A stretch of DNA of 10,257 bases from Dehalococcoidia bacterium (GTDB lineage: Bacteria > Chloroflexota > Dehalococcoidia > GIF9 > AB-539-J10). A program made the translations under genes and the position numbers. This document shows, piece after piece, positions 1 through 7,310 of this stretch. Position 1 is the first letter of the stretch. Each line of letters begins with the position of its first letter. The notes below the pieces were generated by a model, which made no database searches, was not told the DNA's origin, and worked only from the letters and a program-made list of their open reading frames with translations. The DNA lies in NCBI GenBank assembly GCA_030612345.1, contig JAUWOB010000017.1:1-10257 (forward strand), read 5' to 3'.

Positions 1-6
1 CAGCGC

Positions 7-78
7 GGGCTCGTAGCTCAGTGGCAGAGCGGCCGGCTCATAACCGGTTGGTCGCAGGTTCGAACCCTGCCGAGCCCA
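7..78 (+). tRNA. tRNA with anticodon CAT (elongator Met or Ile2)
   Basis: A complete cloverleaf is visible. The acceptor stem is GGGCTCG (7-13) with CGAGCCC (71-77). The D arm is GCTC...GAGC (16-19/27-30). The anticodon stem is 32-36/44-48 with loop CTCATAA and anticodon CAT at 39-41. The T arm is GCAGG-TTCGAAC-CCTGC (54-70), and the discriminator base is A78. CCA is not encoded. The first acceptor pair is G:C and the anticodon stem lacks the three G:C pairs of initiators, so this is not initiator tRNA. The loop context GGCTCATAACC resembles bacterial tRNA-Ile2, in which C34 is changed to lysidine by TilS, but elongator tRNA-Met cannot be excluded. Confidence 0.95.
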
Positions 79-99
79 TTTCCGGGCAGACCAGAGAGC

Positions 100-140
100 A
101 AAACGGTGCAGCTTTAGCCTCTGCTCGATACCGTTTTCTT
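100..140 (+). terminator. candidate intrinsic terminator after the tRNA
   Basis: AAAACGGT (100-107) pairs perfectly with ACCGTTTT (130-137). An inner GCAG/CTGC stem (108-111/121-124) extends the helix with a 5-nt bulge. The run TTTTCTT follows on the 3' side. The outer helix is A:T-rich and the bulge weakens it, so termination is plausible but less certain than at the next hairpin. Confidence 0.4.
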
Positions 141-149
141 CTGCTAATG

Positions 150-179
150 CCGGGGGCGATTCGTAGGCCGCCCGGTTTT
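150..179 (+). terminator. probable Rho-independent terminator
   Basis: CCGGGGGC (150-157) pairs with GCC plus CCCGG (167-175, one bulged G at 170) around the 9-nt loop 158-166, and TTTT (176-179) follows immediately. A GC-rich stem directly followed by a T run is the classic form. It would end tRNA transcription well before the fatty-acid promoter at 403. Confidence 0.6.
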
Positions 180-402
180 GCTCTGCCTTCGGACTCGGAT
201 TTGTTCTACTATAGGCGAGATTATTCACCTCCCGATTCTGTTGTGCGACCCTTTAGGGTGGTGTAACACCAGGCTAGAGCCCGCAGTACATTCGTAGACA
301 CCCACGTTTAGAGTACTCCTTCTGGGATCGGCCGGTTCTACGTTGGTTATGCCATTGCCCGTGCTCGGTATCAATCGATGGTAGCTATAACGTAGGAAGA
401 TG
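180..402. other. intergenic stretch without a recognisable gene
   Basis: Between the second terminator and the promoter at 403 I see no credible coding region. The open frame running from the tRNA to about 266 begins inside the tRNA and has no ribosome binding site or recognisable protein. A small GGTGT-A-ACACC inverted repeat is present near 259-269, but its loop is too short to be a convincing hairpin. Confidence 0.5.
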
Positions 403-430
403 TTGACAAGAATGAGGAGTAGTGTATAAT
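403..430 (+). promoter_or_regulatory. sigma-A/sigma-70 promoter of the fatty-acid operon
   Basis: TTGACA (403-408) and TATAAT (425-430) are both perfect consensus boxes, separated by 16 bp. Transcription should begin near 437, giving a leader of roughly 34 nt before the first start codon at 471. So strong a core promoter is likely held in check by the palindrome that begins 5 bp downstream of the -10 box. Confidence 0.88.
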
Positions 431-435
431 TTTAA

Positions 436-456
436 ATACATAGTATACCGATGTAT
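436..456. promoter_or_regulatory. palindromic operator, copy 1 (fatty-acid operon)
   Basis: An imperfect 21-bp inverted repeat has left arm ATACATAGT (436-444), centre ATA and right arm CCGATGTAT (448-456). Seven of the nine arm positions are complementary. It covers the expected transcription start of the promoter at 403-430, a typical repressor position. It matches the operator at 5040-5060 at 18 of 21 positions; only positions 7, 12 and 13 differ. The regulator is not encoded in this window. The form would suit a homodimeric TetR- or MarR-like repressor, but that class assignment is inference. Confidence 0.75.
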
Positions 457-470
457 CGATAAGCAGTCAC

Positions 471-866
471 ATGCCTGAGAAAACCATCAGCTATGAAGAG
501 CTAATACCCGGCTACAAATTTCCTCCTGTCAGCTATGAACTGAATGCCTCTCTCGTCTCCAAGTATCTGAAGGCTGTGGATAGCGCTGGTGATGGCTTCG
601 TTCCGCCCTTGGCCATAACAGCCCTGGCCATAGCTACTATGGCAGGATCCATTCCCCTGCCACCGGGCATCGTGGCCATACATGCTTCGCAGGAGTTGGA
701 GTTCTTCAGGCTGGTGCCCGTTGGCACTACTATAGAGTGTCATATAGGAGTGGCAAAGAAGATAGCTCGAGGTAAAATGACAATGCTAGTCGTGGAACTG
801 GAGGTCCTCGATGAGGGCAAGGAAAAGGTGCAATCTGGAAAGGCAACTGTAGCGTTGCTGGCCTGA
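471..866 (+). CDS. HadA-like hot-dog subunit of (3R)-hydroxyacyl-ACP dehydratase
   Basis: This 131-aa cytoplasmic protein resembles the MaoC N-terminal (FAS1-type dehydratase) hot-dog fold. Conserved-looking parts are VPPLAITALAI around residues 44-54 and the strand segment ASQELEFFRLVPVGTTIE around residues 72-89, followed by the usual central beta strands. It lacks the catalytic Asp-x-Asn-x-x-His motif, as expected of the HadA type, which shapes the acyl tunnel and needs a catalytic HadB partner. That partner follows 7 bp downstream. Start: ATG 471 is the only plausible choice, since an in-frame TAG lies upstream at 441-443. No good Shine-Dalgarno site precedes it, so initiation may be weak or leader-dependent. 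First gene of the operon. The exact physiological substrate is inferred from the neighbours. Confidence 0.78.
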   Translation: MPEKTISYEELIPGYKFPPVSYELNASLVSKYLKAVDSAGDGFVPPLAITALAIATMAGSIPLPPGIVAIHASQELEFFRLVPVGTTIECHIGVAKKIARGKMTMLVVELEVLDEGKEKVQSGKATVALLA

Positions 867-873
867 GGAAGAG

Positions 874-1296
874 ATGCCTGCAGAGATTCAAGAAGGGAAG
901 GCCCTCGGTCCGCTGGTGAAACACATCAGTCAGGAGACCATCAACCTTTATGCCGAGGCATCGGGTGATTTCAACCCCATTCACATAGACGAGTCCTTTG
1001 CTGCCAAGACTCCGTTTAAAGGAACTATTGCGCATGGCATGCTTAGCCTGGCTTATGTGTCGGAGATGATGGCCTTAGATTTCGGCCAGAGCTGGCTATC
1101 TGAGGGTAAGCTTCGAGCCAGATTCAAAGAGTCCGCACGTCCCGGAGATACTCTGACTATCGGCGGCAAGGTTGATTGCCTTGAGCAAAGAGATGGTGTA
1201 TCATACGCAAACTGCAGTTTCGAATGTCGCAATCAAGAAGGCGAGGCGATAGTTGTGGGGGAGGCAACAGTCAGACTCCCGAGCTCTAAGAAATAA
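874..1296 (+). CDS. HadB-like catalytic (3R)-hydroxyacyl-ACP dehydratase (MaoC family)
   Basis: This 140-aa MaoC/R-specific hydratase-fold protein carries the hydratase-2 motif GDFNPIHID at residues 31-39, with Asp32 and His37 as the expected catalytic pair. A second conserved segment, GTIAHGMLSLAYVSEM, follows around residues 54-69. It should remove water from (3R)-hydroxyacyl-ACP to give trans-2-enoyl-ACP, doing the work of FabZ, which is absent from this cluster. Pairing with the noncatalytic subunit just upstream reproduces the mycobacterial HadA-HadB arrangement. GAGGAAG (865-871) overlaps the upstream stop codon and serves ATG 874 at close spacing. A plain (R)-enoyl-CoA hydratase is the alternative, but the FAS gene context argues for the ACP-linked dehydratase. 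Confidence 0.85.
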   Translation: MPAEIQEGKALGPLVKHISQETINLYAEASGDFNPIHIDESFAAKTPFKGTIAHGMLSLAYVSEMMALDFGQSWLSEGKLRARFKESARPGDTLTIGGKVDCLEQRDGVSYANCSFECRNQEGEAIVVGEATVRLPSSKK

Positions 1297-1300
1297 GAAT

Positions 1301-2332
1301 ATGGCTCAGCATAGCAGAGTAAGGGTGGCGGTCGATGCCATGGGTGGCGATTACGCTCCTGAGGAGGTAGTAAAGGGGGCGGTGCTGGCTGCTCGGAAAG
1401 AAGATGTGGAGATCTTTCTGGTTGGCTCGGCGAACATTCTGGAAAAGGAACTAGCCAGGTACAGATCAACCAACGGTTCGCTCATCCGCCTTGTCGAGGC
1501 CAGCGAGGTTATCACCGAAAATGAGTCGCCAGTTGTGGGGATTCGTAACAAGTCTGATTGTTCTGTCGTCGTAGCGGCAAAGATGGTAAAATCAGGCGAA
1601 GCAGATGCATTAGTTAGTGCTGGCTCTAGTGCGGCAGCCGCAATAAGCGCCATACAGTTTATGGGTATGGTGGATGGGGTATATCGTCCGGCAATTGTTG
1701 GCTCCCTGGGCAGCTTTGCGCCGAATACGGTGATGGTAGACCTCGGAGCGAATGTAGATTGCAAGCCGCACCAGTTTCTGACTTTTGCCATCGTGGGCTC
1801 GGTGTATGCTAAGAAGTTCCTTAACATCGCTAACCCCAAGATAGCTTTGCTGAGCACGGGAAATGAGGAGAGCAAGGGGAGTGGAGCGGTGCGGGAAGCC
1901 TATCAGATTCTCGAGAAGAGCAGATTGAACTTCATCGGCAATATAGAGGGCAATGAAGTTCTAAGCGGCAAGGCAAATGTCATAGTCTGTGACGGATTTG
2001 TGGGCAATGTTCTCTTGAAGTTCTATGAGAGCATAGGGAGCCGTGCCAGGGATTGGACAGAGCAGAAGCTGAAGAAGTACCCGCCCCTACGCGCATTGGT
2101 CAGACTAGCGTTCAACAGATTGTTTGAGGCAACCAGGATATCGAATGAAAGTGAGAAACAAGGTGGTGGTATTCTGTGGGGCGTTGATGGAGTTGTCAGG
2201 ATCGCGCATGGGGCTAGCCGGGCACCACAAATAGCCAATGCCATAGAAAGCGCCAAGCAAGCGGTGAGAGCCGAGGTCATTGAAAGCTTGAAATCGGAAC
2301 TAACACAACTAAACCAAGGAGGTACATTATGA
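1301..2332 (+). CDS. plsX: phosphate acyltransferase PlsX
   Basis: PlsX converts acyl-ACP and phosphate to acyl-phosphate, the donor used by PlsY for the first acylation of glycerol-3-phosphate. It is a peripheral enzyme at the inner face of the membrane. The 343-aa length is normal. Family signatures are AVDAMGGDYAPE at residues 10-21, LLSTGNEESKG around 183-193, CDGFVGNVLLKF at about 230-241, and GVDGVVRIAHGAS at 294-306. The frame is open for 16 codons further upstream (to 1253), but homology begins at ATG 1301. That start lies 4 bp after the hadB-like stop, so I prefer it. The gene overlaps acpP by the ATGA at 2329-2332, implying translational coupling of acyl carrier and acyl exporter. 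Confidence 0.95.
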   Translation: MAQHSRVRVAVDAMGGDYAPEEVVKGAVLAARKEDVEIFLVGSANILEKELARYRSTNGSLIRLVEASEVITENESPVVGIRNKSDCSVVVAAKMVKSGEADALVSAGSSAAAAISAIQFMGMVDGVYRPAIVGSLGSFAPNTVMVDLGANVDCKPHQFLTFAIVGSVYAKKFLNIANPKIALLSTGNEESKGSGAVREAYQILEKSRLNFIGNIEGNEVLSGKANVIVCDGFVGNVLLKFYESIGSRARDWTEQKLKKYPPLRALVRLAFNRLFEATRISNESEKQGGGILWGVDGVVRIAHGASRAPQIANAIESAKQAVRAEVIESLKSELTQLNQGGTL

Positions 2333-2574
2333 CTGTCGAAGAGCAGATAAGGGAGATCATGGCCAGGATTACTCATGTCGATGGAAGCATCATTACTCGG
2401 GAGAGCACCTTCAAGGACATCAAGGCGGATTCTCTCGATGTGGTGCAGGCGCTGGTGGCAGTGGAAGAAACCTTTGGCATTGAAATCCCTGACGAAGAAG
2501 CCCAGAAGTTTCAGAGCTTCGGTGACTTTGTCTCCTACGTGGAGAATCAGGTAGCCCAAAAGGAGAGGGTTTAG
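2329..2574 (+). CDS. acpP: acyl carrier protein
   Basis: This is an 81-aa acidic helical protein with the phosphopantetheine attachment motif ADSLDVV. Ser35 is the residue modified by holo-ACP synthase. Helix III (VEETFGIEIPDEEAQKF) is the standard recognition surface for FAS enzymes. A strong AAGGAGGT (2316-2323) lies inside the end of plsX, and ATG 2329 overlaps the plsX stop. This suits the high expression ACP needs relative to the enzymes around it. It carries the growing chain for the HadAB, FabL and FabF products of the same operon. Confidence 0.97.
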   Translation: MTVEEQIREIMARITHVDGSIITRESTFKDIKADSLDVVQALVAVEETFGIEIPDEEAQKFQSFGDFVSYVENQVAQKERV

Positions 2575-2576
2575 CC

Positions 2577-3353
2577 GTGTCTCTTGAAGGAAAGCTGGCC
2601 CTCGTCACCGGTGGCGGGCGCGGCATTGGCCGGGCCATTGCCTTAAAGCTCGCTTCTCAGGGTGCCGATATTGTCATCAATTTCTTCCGCCGCCGCGATA
2701 CAGCGGAACAAACGGCTAAGGAAATTGAGGCCCTGGGAGCGAAGGCTGAAATCTTCAGAGCCAATGTGGGAGACCCGGCAAAGATAGATGAGATGTTTGA
2801 CATGATTGGCAATAAGTTCGGCCATCTGGATATCCTGATCAGCAATGCCGCTTCAGGCGTGGGTCGCCCAGTAATGGATATAGATGTCAAAGCCTGGCAA
2901 TGGACCATGGACATCAACACCAGAGCCTGTCTGCTCTGCTCTCAGAGAGCGGCCAGGCTGATGGAGGGCCGGGGTGGCAAGATAGTCAGCCTCTCTAGCC
3001 TGGGTTCGTTTCTGGTCTGGCCCACTTATGCTGTTGTCGGGGTCTCCAAAGCTGCCCTGGAAGCTTTAACTCGTTATCTGGCGATAGAGTTAGCGCCCCG
3101 GGGCATTTGCGTCAATGCTGTGGCTGCTTCTTTTGTGGAAACGGAAGCCCTGAGGTTCTATTTTGAGGAGCAGCTAGGCAAAGGCAATCTCCCCATAACG
3201 CCGGCAGGGAGAATGGTGGCCACTGAAGATATCGCTAACGTAGTAGCTTTCCTGTGCAGTGAAGAGGCTTTTATGATAAGAGGGCAGACGATCATCGTTG
3301 ATGGGGGTTTCTCGTTATACAACCCCCTGTTTGCACGAGAGAGGAAGGACTAA
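2577..3353 (+). CDS. fabL: FabL-type enoyl-ACP reductase (SDR family)
   Basis: This 258-aa short-chain dehydrogenase-like protein has the nucleotide-binding loop TGGGRGIGRA at residues 11-20. The decisive feature is the catalytic pair Tyr151 and Lys158, spaced Y-x6-K (YAVVGVSK). That is the enoyl-reductase spacing rather than the Y-x3-K of FabG ketoreductases. Segments NAASGVGRPVM (90-100), GVSKAALEALTRYLA (155-169) and MIRGQTIIVDGG (233-244) closely match what I remember of Bacillus subtilis FabL. It should reduce trans-2-enoyl-ACP with NADPH as the last step of each elongation cycle. GTG 2577 is the start: it lies 2 bp after the acpP stop, behind AAAGGAGAGGG (2558-2568). Automated tools may call it FabG; the Tyr/Lys spacing argues against that. 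Confidence 0.88.
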   Translation: MSLEGKLALVTGGGRGIGRAIALKLASQGADIVINFFRRRDTAEQTAKEIEALGAKAEIFRANVGDPAKIDEMFDMIGNKFGHLDILISNAASGVGRPVMDIDVKAWQWTMDINTRACLLCSQRAARLMEGRGGKIVSLSSLGSFLVWPTYAVVGVSKAALEALTRYLAIELAPRGICVNAVAASFVETEALRFYFEEQLGKGNLPITPAGRMVATEDIANVVAFLCSEEAFMIRGQTIIVDGGFSLYNPLFARERKD

Positions 3354-3358
3354 GAGAT

Positions 3359-4928
<1,570 letters not shown>

Positions 4929-5012
4929 CCGGGCGCCGGCGTATCAGGCCGATCTAGTATTGCCACGGTGAGTGGGACAGCCGGCGATAGGCAGCAGCGT
5001 CAAGGATGGGTA

Positions 5013-5041
5013 TTGACAAAAGGCCTTTCTAAGTCTATGAT
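5013..5041 (+). promoter_or_regulatory. sigma-A/sigma-70 promoter of the U32 gene
   Basis: TTGACA (5013-5018) is separated by 17 bp from TATGAT (5036-5041), one mismatch from the consensus -10. Transcription should start near 5048, inside the palindrome at 5040-5060. The leader to ATG 5150 is then about 100 nt. Confidence 0.82.
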
Positions 5042-5060
5042 ACATCGTATCACGATGTAT
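5040..5060. promoter_or_regulatory. palindromic operator, copy 2 (U32 gene)
   Basis: A perfect inverted repeat: left arm ATACATCGT (5040-5048), centre ATC (5049-5051), right arm ACGATGTAT (5052-5060). It begins inside the -10 box and covers the predicted start site, so a bound protein would block RNA polymerase. It is nearly the same sequence as the site at 436-456 and takes almost the same place relative to the promoter. Two such matches next to two strong promoters are very unlikely by chance. Confidence 0.8.
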
Positions 5061-5149
5061 ATCATGTTCTCGCTAATGCCGAAGGAGCTGATGAAGCGGG
5101 TAACATGTGTTCGGCTCCGCACGCATATGATCCAACATAATGGGGTAGC

Positions 5150-6304
5150 ATGCAGCTACTAGTACCTACGAATTGGGATCCAGACCTGATGACGCCGTTG
5201 AGCAGGCTGGACGCCGACATACAGATATATGGCGTTCTGCCCACCTCGATGATAGGCAGCGGGGGATCGGGGCCTGATGGCGTACACATGCTGGAAGAGC
5301 AGGCGGAGGAGTACATTGAACAGGCCCATTCAGCAGGTTTGACCTTCGACTACGTCCTCAATGCTCCCAGCATGGGTAAGAGGGAGTGGGAGGAGAACGC
5401 CCATCGAGAGGTGCTTGAGCATCTTGAATGGATTGACAGCGCTGGGGTGGATAGCGTCACGGTAACAATTCCTTATCTGGTTGAGCTCATAAAGAGTCAA
5501 TTCCCGCGTCTTAAGGTAAGGCTGTCAACCATTGCTCATGTGAATAGCGTTGCCAGGGCCAAACTGTTTGAAGCTTTGGGCGTCGACTCAATCACCTTGG
5601 ACGTCAACGTAAATCGCGACTTTGCCTTACTCAAGGCCATCAGAGAGGCAGTCAGTTGCGAACTCACTGTACTAACGAATAATCTCTGCCTATACCAGTG
5701 TCCCTATGAATACTACCACCATGATGGCCTGGGACATGCCAGTCAAAGCTGCAACGTGCTCAGTGGCCGCTATGCGGACTACTGTGTACTCCGTTGTACT
5801 CTGGACAGGCTTGGTGATATGGCCCAGACAATCAGATGTCGCTGGGTAAGGCCTGAGGACGTTCCTCTTTACGAGGAGATAGGCATCGACATGTTCAAGA
5901 CCAGTGGCAGGGCCATGTCCACAGAGCGAATTGTGAGGGCTGCCACGGCGTACTCATCACATCACTATCAGGGGAACCTGTATGATATACTGAACGTCGT
6001 TGCTCCCAAGACCGGGCTTATCAGCTCCGGTCTGCCGAATGCACGCAACAGCACTATGAAGCCGCCTAGCTTCTTCATAGATAACCAGGCTCTGGACGGC
6101 TTTGTGGACTTCTTCAGGAAACAGAATTGCCTATCTGGGTGCGGCCACTGCGACTATTGCCAGCGAATAGCGAGCGAAGTTATACAATGTAACCGTGACG
6201 AGGTAGACGAATACATAGGCAAGCTTACTGCAGCTTTGGATAACCTGTCCAGCAGCAAGGTGTTTAAGGCCAAGGCAGGCGTAACGAAACAGGGGCGCGA
6301 GTAG
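5150..6304 (+). CDS. U32-family ('peptidase U32' / collagenase-like) Fe-S protein
   Basis: This 384-aa protein begins LLVPTNWDPDL and continues with a TIM-barrel-like U32 pattern (SVTVTIPYLVELIKSQFP, about 102-119; SITLDVNVNRDF, about 147-158). Twelve cysteines are grouped: Cys170, 180, 184, 201, 212, 216 and 230 in the middle, and Cys327, 331, 334, 337 and 347 near the end (C-x3-C-x2-C-x2-C). The middle set, with YEYYHHDGLGHASQ, resembles the 4Fe-4S ligands of U32 proteins; the second set may hold another metal centre. Some U32 proteins (UbiU/UbiV, RlhA, TrhP) act in O2-independent hydroxylation rather than proteolysis. No signal peptide or membrane span is seen. An in-frame TAA at 5138-5140 fixes the start at ATG 5150, behind a weak GGGG. 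The substrate is unknown; the shared operator hints at lipid metabolism. Confidence 0.8.
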   Translation: MQLLVPTNWDPDLMTPLSRLDADIQIYGVLPTSMIGSGGSGPDGVHMLEEQAEEYIEQAHSAGLTFDYVLNAPSMGKREWEENAHREVLEHLEWIDSAGVDSVTVTIPYLVELIKSQFPRLKVRLSTIAHVNSVARAKLFEALGVDSITLDVNVNRDFALLKAIREAVSCELTVLTNNLCLYQCPYEYYHHDGLGHASQSCNVLSGRYADYCVLRCTLDRLGDMAQTIRCRWVRPEDVPLYEEIGIDMFKTSGRAMSTERIVRAATAYSSHHYQGNLYDILNVVAPKTGLISSGLPNARNSTMKPPSFFIDNQALDGFVDFFRKQNCLSGCGHCDYCQRIASEVIQCNRDEVDEYIGKLTAALDNLSSSKVFKAKAGVTKQGRE

Positions 6305-6361
6305 GCCCTTCGAAGTATTTCCCTCGGTTCTGGTCAGGTCGACTGCCAGCTCCGGGGTGCG

Positions 6362-6385
6362 GCTTTGGCAGGCCAAAGCGGTTTT
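6362..6385 (+). terminator. candidate intrinsic terminator after the U32 gene
   Basis: GCTTTGG (6362-6368) pairs perfectly with CCAAAGC (6373-6379) around loop CAGG, followed by GG and TTTT (6382-6385). It lies 58 bp after the stop codon. The short T run set 2 bp off the stem makes it moderate rather than strong. Confidence 0.5.
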
Positions 6386-6584
6386 CGCTAGTCTAGCTTC
6401 CGTATGCCAGGAACGAAGGCCATTACGAGGAGTGCGATCCCTGACTGACTGAATGGCTTGTGGAGTATGACTCCAGCCCGCCGCACCAGGCCCTTGCCTA
6501 TGTTATTCCCATAGCGAGCACTGAGGAGACACTCTCTAAGATGTGCAGTCCAGTGTTACCTATGTGTTCAGCCAGCGCAACATC
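6386..6584. other. intergenic stretch, no supported gene
   Basis: No start-containing gene is supported between the terminator and the promoter at 6585. One frame (6445-6588) reads EWLVEYDSSPPHQ, then ALAYVIPIASTEETLSKM, before TGA at 6586-6588. This looks protein-like but has no start codon or ribosome binding site, and its end overlaps the -35 box. It may be a scrap of a lost gene; I cannot name it. Confidence 0.4.
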
Positions 6585-6612
6585 TTGACAGTTTCGTGAA
6601 GGGCAATATAAT
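6585..6612 (+). promoter_or_regulatory. sigma-A/sigma-70 promoter of the small membrane protein
   Basis: TTGACA (6585-6590) and TATAAT (6607-6612) are perfect consensus boxes with a 16-bp spacer. The predicted leader to ATG 6660 is about 40 nt. No copy of the ATACATCGT palindrome is present here, so this gene appears to lie outside the operator-controlled pair. Confidence 0.82.
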
Positions 6613-6659
6613 CTTGAGAGGACAGATATTTATGAAGCTAAGAAAGGAGGTAAGATTCA

Positions 6660-6818
6660 ATGCCAGCAATTGGGTTACCAGCTTTGGGTCTATGGATGGG
6701 GGTAGCAAGCGTTGTCTTCGGCGTTATTGTTATGATTTTCCCCAAGATACTGAATTATCTGGTTGGTATCTATCTTATCATCATTGGTTTAATGGCTATC
6801 ATAGGGTACCTCAGATAA
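6660..6818 (+). CDS. 52-aa membrane miniprotein, DUF3096-like
   Basis: The reading frame encodes 52 residues. Two hydrophobic segments (about 9-27, ALGLWMGVASVVFGVIVMI; and about 34-50, LVGIYLIIIGLMAIIGY) are joined by the short turn FPKILNY. The FPK-LNY-x-IYLIIIG pattern matches my memory of the DUF3096 family of tiny bacterial membrane proteins of unknown function. Expression evidence is strong: an ideal AAAGGAGGT (6643-6651) sits at proper spacing before ATG 6660, under a perfect promoter. An overlapping longer frame (6596-6949) starts inside the promoter, lacks a ribosome binding site and reads as no known protein, so it is rejected. No partner gene is adjacent. The family name is from memory; the two-helix membrane protein is seen directly. 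Confidence 0.8.
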   Translation: MPAIGLPALGLWMGVASVVFGVIVMIFPKILNYLVGIYLIIIGLMAIIGYLR

Positions 6819-6963
6819 AGATACTCGGGTGGCACTCAGTCAGTCGCCTGCACTGCGCCTTTGGCCTGGCCTGCCATGAAGCAGGACGTCATTATGAGGG
6901 AGGCCGATACGAGAGGCAAAGAGGCTCACTTCGCTGGGCAGCTGAGTGAGTAGTGTTAATAAG

Positions 6964-7167
6964 CGGAAGCAGGATCAGACGCACCCCGATAGAATCGGGG
7001 GAAACAGCAATACCTTCTCGTTCCGCCAGAAGCTCAGTGAAGTGCTGAGTGTTACAGCCGGCGTAGGTTGACTGCCCCAGTTCCAGAACTCTTCTCTGCA
7101 GTCCATCATCCAAGGTATTGTGGGGTTTTCTCTGCTCTTTCTTGGTCAATGTCACCATCTCCTTCAT
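6964..7167 (-). pseudogene. degenerate transposase fragment (ISNCY/IS481-like N terminus)
   Basis: Read on the minus strand from 7167, the frame opens MKEMVTLTKKEQRK. It then jumps to LQRRVLELGQSTYAG and QHFTELLAEREGIAVS, after which similarity fades into unrelated residues. The first part resembles the start, and the second the region just after the helix-turn-helix, of a family of IS transposases usually labelled ISNCY or IS481-like. The HTH itself (about 45 residues) appears deleted in frame. The DDE catalytic core is absent entirely. The frame stays open to 6892, but the last 25 or so residues carry no recognisable signal. It cannot encode an active transposase. Confidence 0.65.
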
Positions 7168-7206
7168 GGTGACATTTTCGCTTAACAGTTAAAGGTGACA
7201 AAATCG
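7148..7206. repeat. IS-end repeats: 11-bp inverted repeat and repeated GGTGAC motifs
   Basis: AATGTCACCAT (7148-7158) and ATGGTGACATT (7166-7176) are perfect inverted copies around CTCCTTC. The element GGTGACATTTTCG (7168-7180) recurs as GGTGACAAAATCG (7194-7206), differing at three positions. Repeated GGTGACA motifs just upstream of the transposase start fit transposase binding sites at the element's end. The inverted repeat also spans the transposase start region, so it could form a hairpin that hides that ribosome binding site. Confidence 0.7.
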
Positions 7207-7235
7207 TAAAACATCGACACCGTACAGCCAACCAG

Positions 7236-7263
7236 TTGACATCCCAATTACCCTGTGTTAAAT
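7236..7263 (+). promoter_or_regulatory. promoter of the str operon
   Basis: A perfect TTGACA (7236-7241) is followed after 16 bp by TTAAAT (7258-7263), which matches the -10 consensus at 4 of 6 positions in an A/T-rich setting. The predicted start near 7270 leaves a leader of about 130 nt before rpsL. It is the only good promoter seen between the small membrane protein gene and rpsL. Confidence 0.65.
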
Positions 7264-7310
7264 TATTAACTTGGCGTCTACGAGAAGGTAAAAGCTTAGG
7301 GAGTTGCGAG

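Larger units (their letters stand above)
6964..7206 (-). mobile_element. insertion-sequence remnant upstream of the str operon
   Basis: The transposase fragment plus the repeat-bearing DNA before its start codon form one end of an insertion sequence, pointing leftward. The other end and most of the element are gone, and no target-site duplication can be defined. The intact end lies about 30 bp from the -35 box of the str promoter (7236), so the insertion may have moved or replaced upstream regulatory DNA. Confidence 0.55.

Noticed and set aside
21..266. 81-aa open frame on the plus strand
   Set aside because: It starts inside the tRNA, crosses both terminator hairpins, has no ribosome binding site and reads as no known protein.
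1351..1875. 174-aa minus-strand frame
   Set aside because: It is the antisense of plsX, which has clear family motifs on the plus strand, and has no motifs of its own.
2023..2559. 178-aa minus-strand frame across the end of plsX and acpP
   Set aside because: It lies antisense to two genes with unmistakable signatures, and its product is unrecognisable.
4968..5162. 64-aa plus-strand frame upstream of the U32 gene
   Set aside because: It runs through the promoter and operator, so its 5' part cannot be transcribed from that promoter. Only its last 23 codons are considered, as a possible leader ORF.
6442..6846. GACTGACTGA near 6444-6453 and its inverted copy TCAGTCAGTC near 6837-6846, flanking the small membrane protein gene
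   Set aside because: The repeats are low-complexity and only 10 bp, do not extend into flanking matches, and have no associated transposase, so chance is the simpler explanation.
6596..6949. 117-aa open frame on the plus strand
   Set aside because: It begins inside the promoter spacer and -10 region, and its product is not protein-like. The overlapping 52-aa frame from 6660 has the ribosome binding site and two clean hydrophobic helices.
6984..7000. Perfect CCCCGAT-AGA-ATCGGGG hairpin considered as a terminator
   Set aside because: No T run follows on either strand, and it lies within the transposase fragment, where it appears to be decayed coding sequence.
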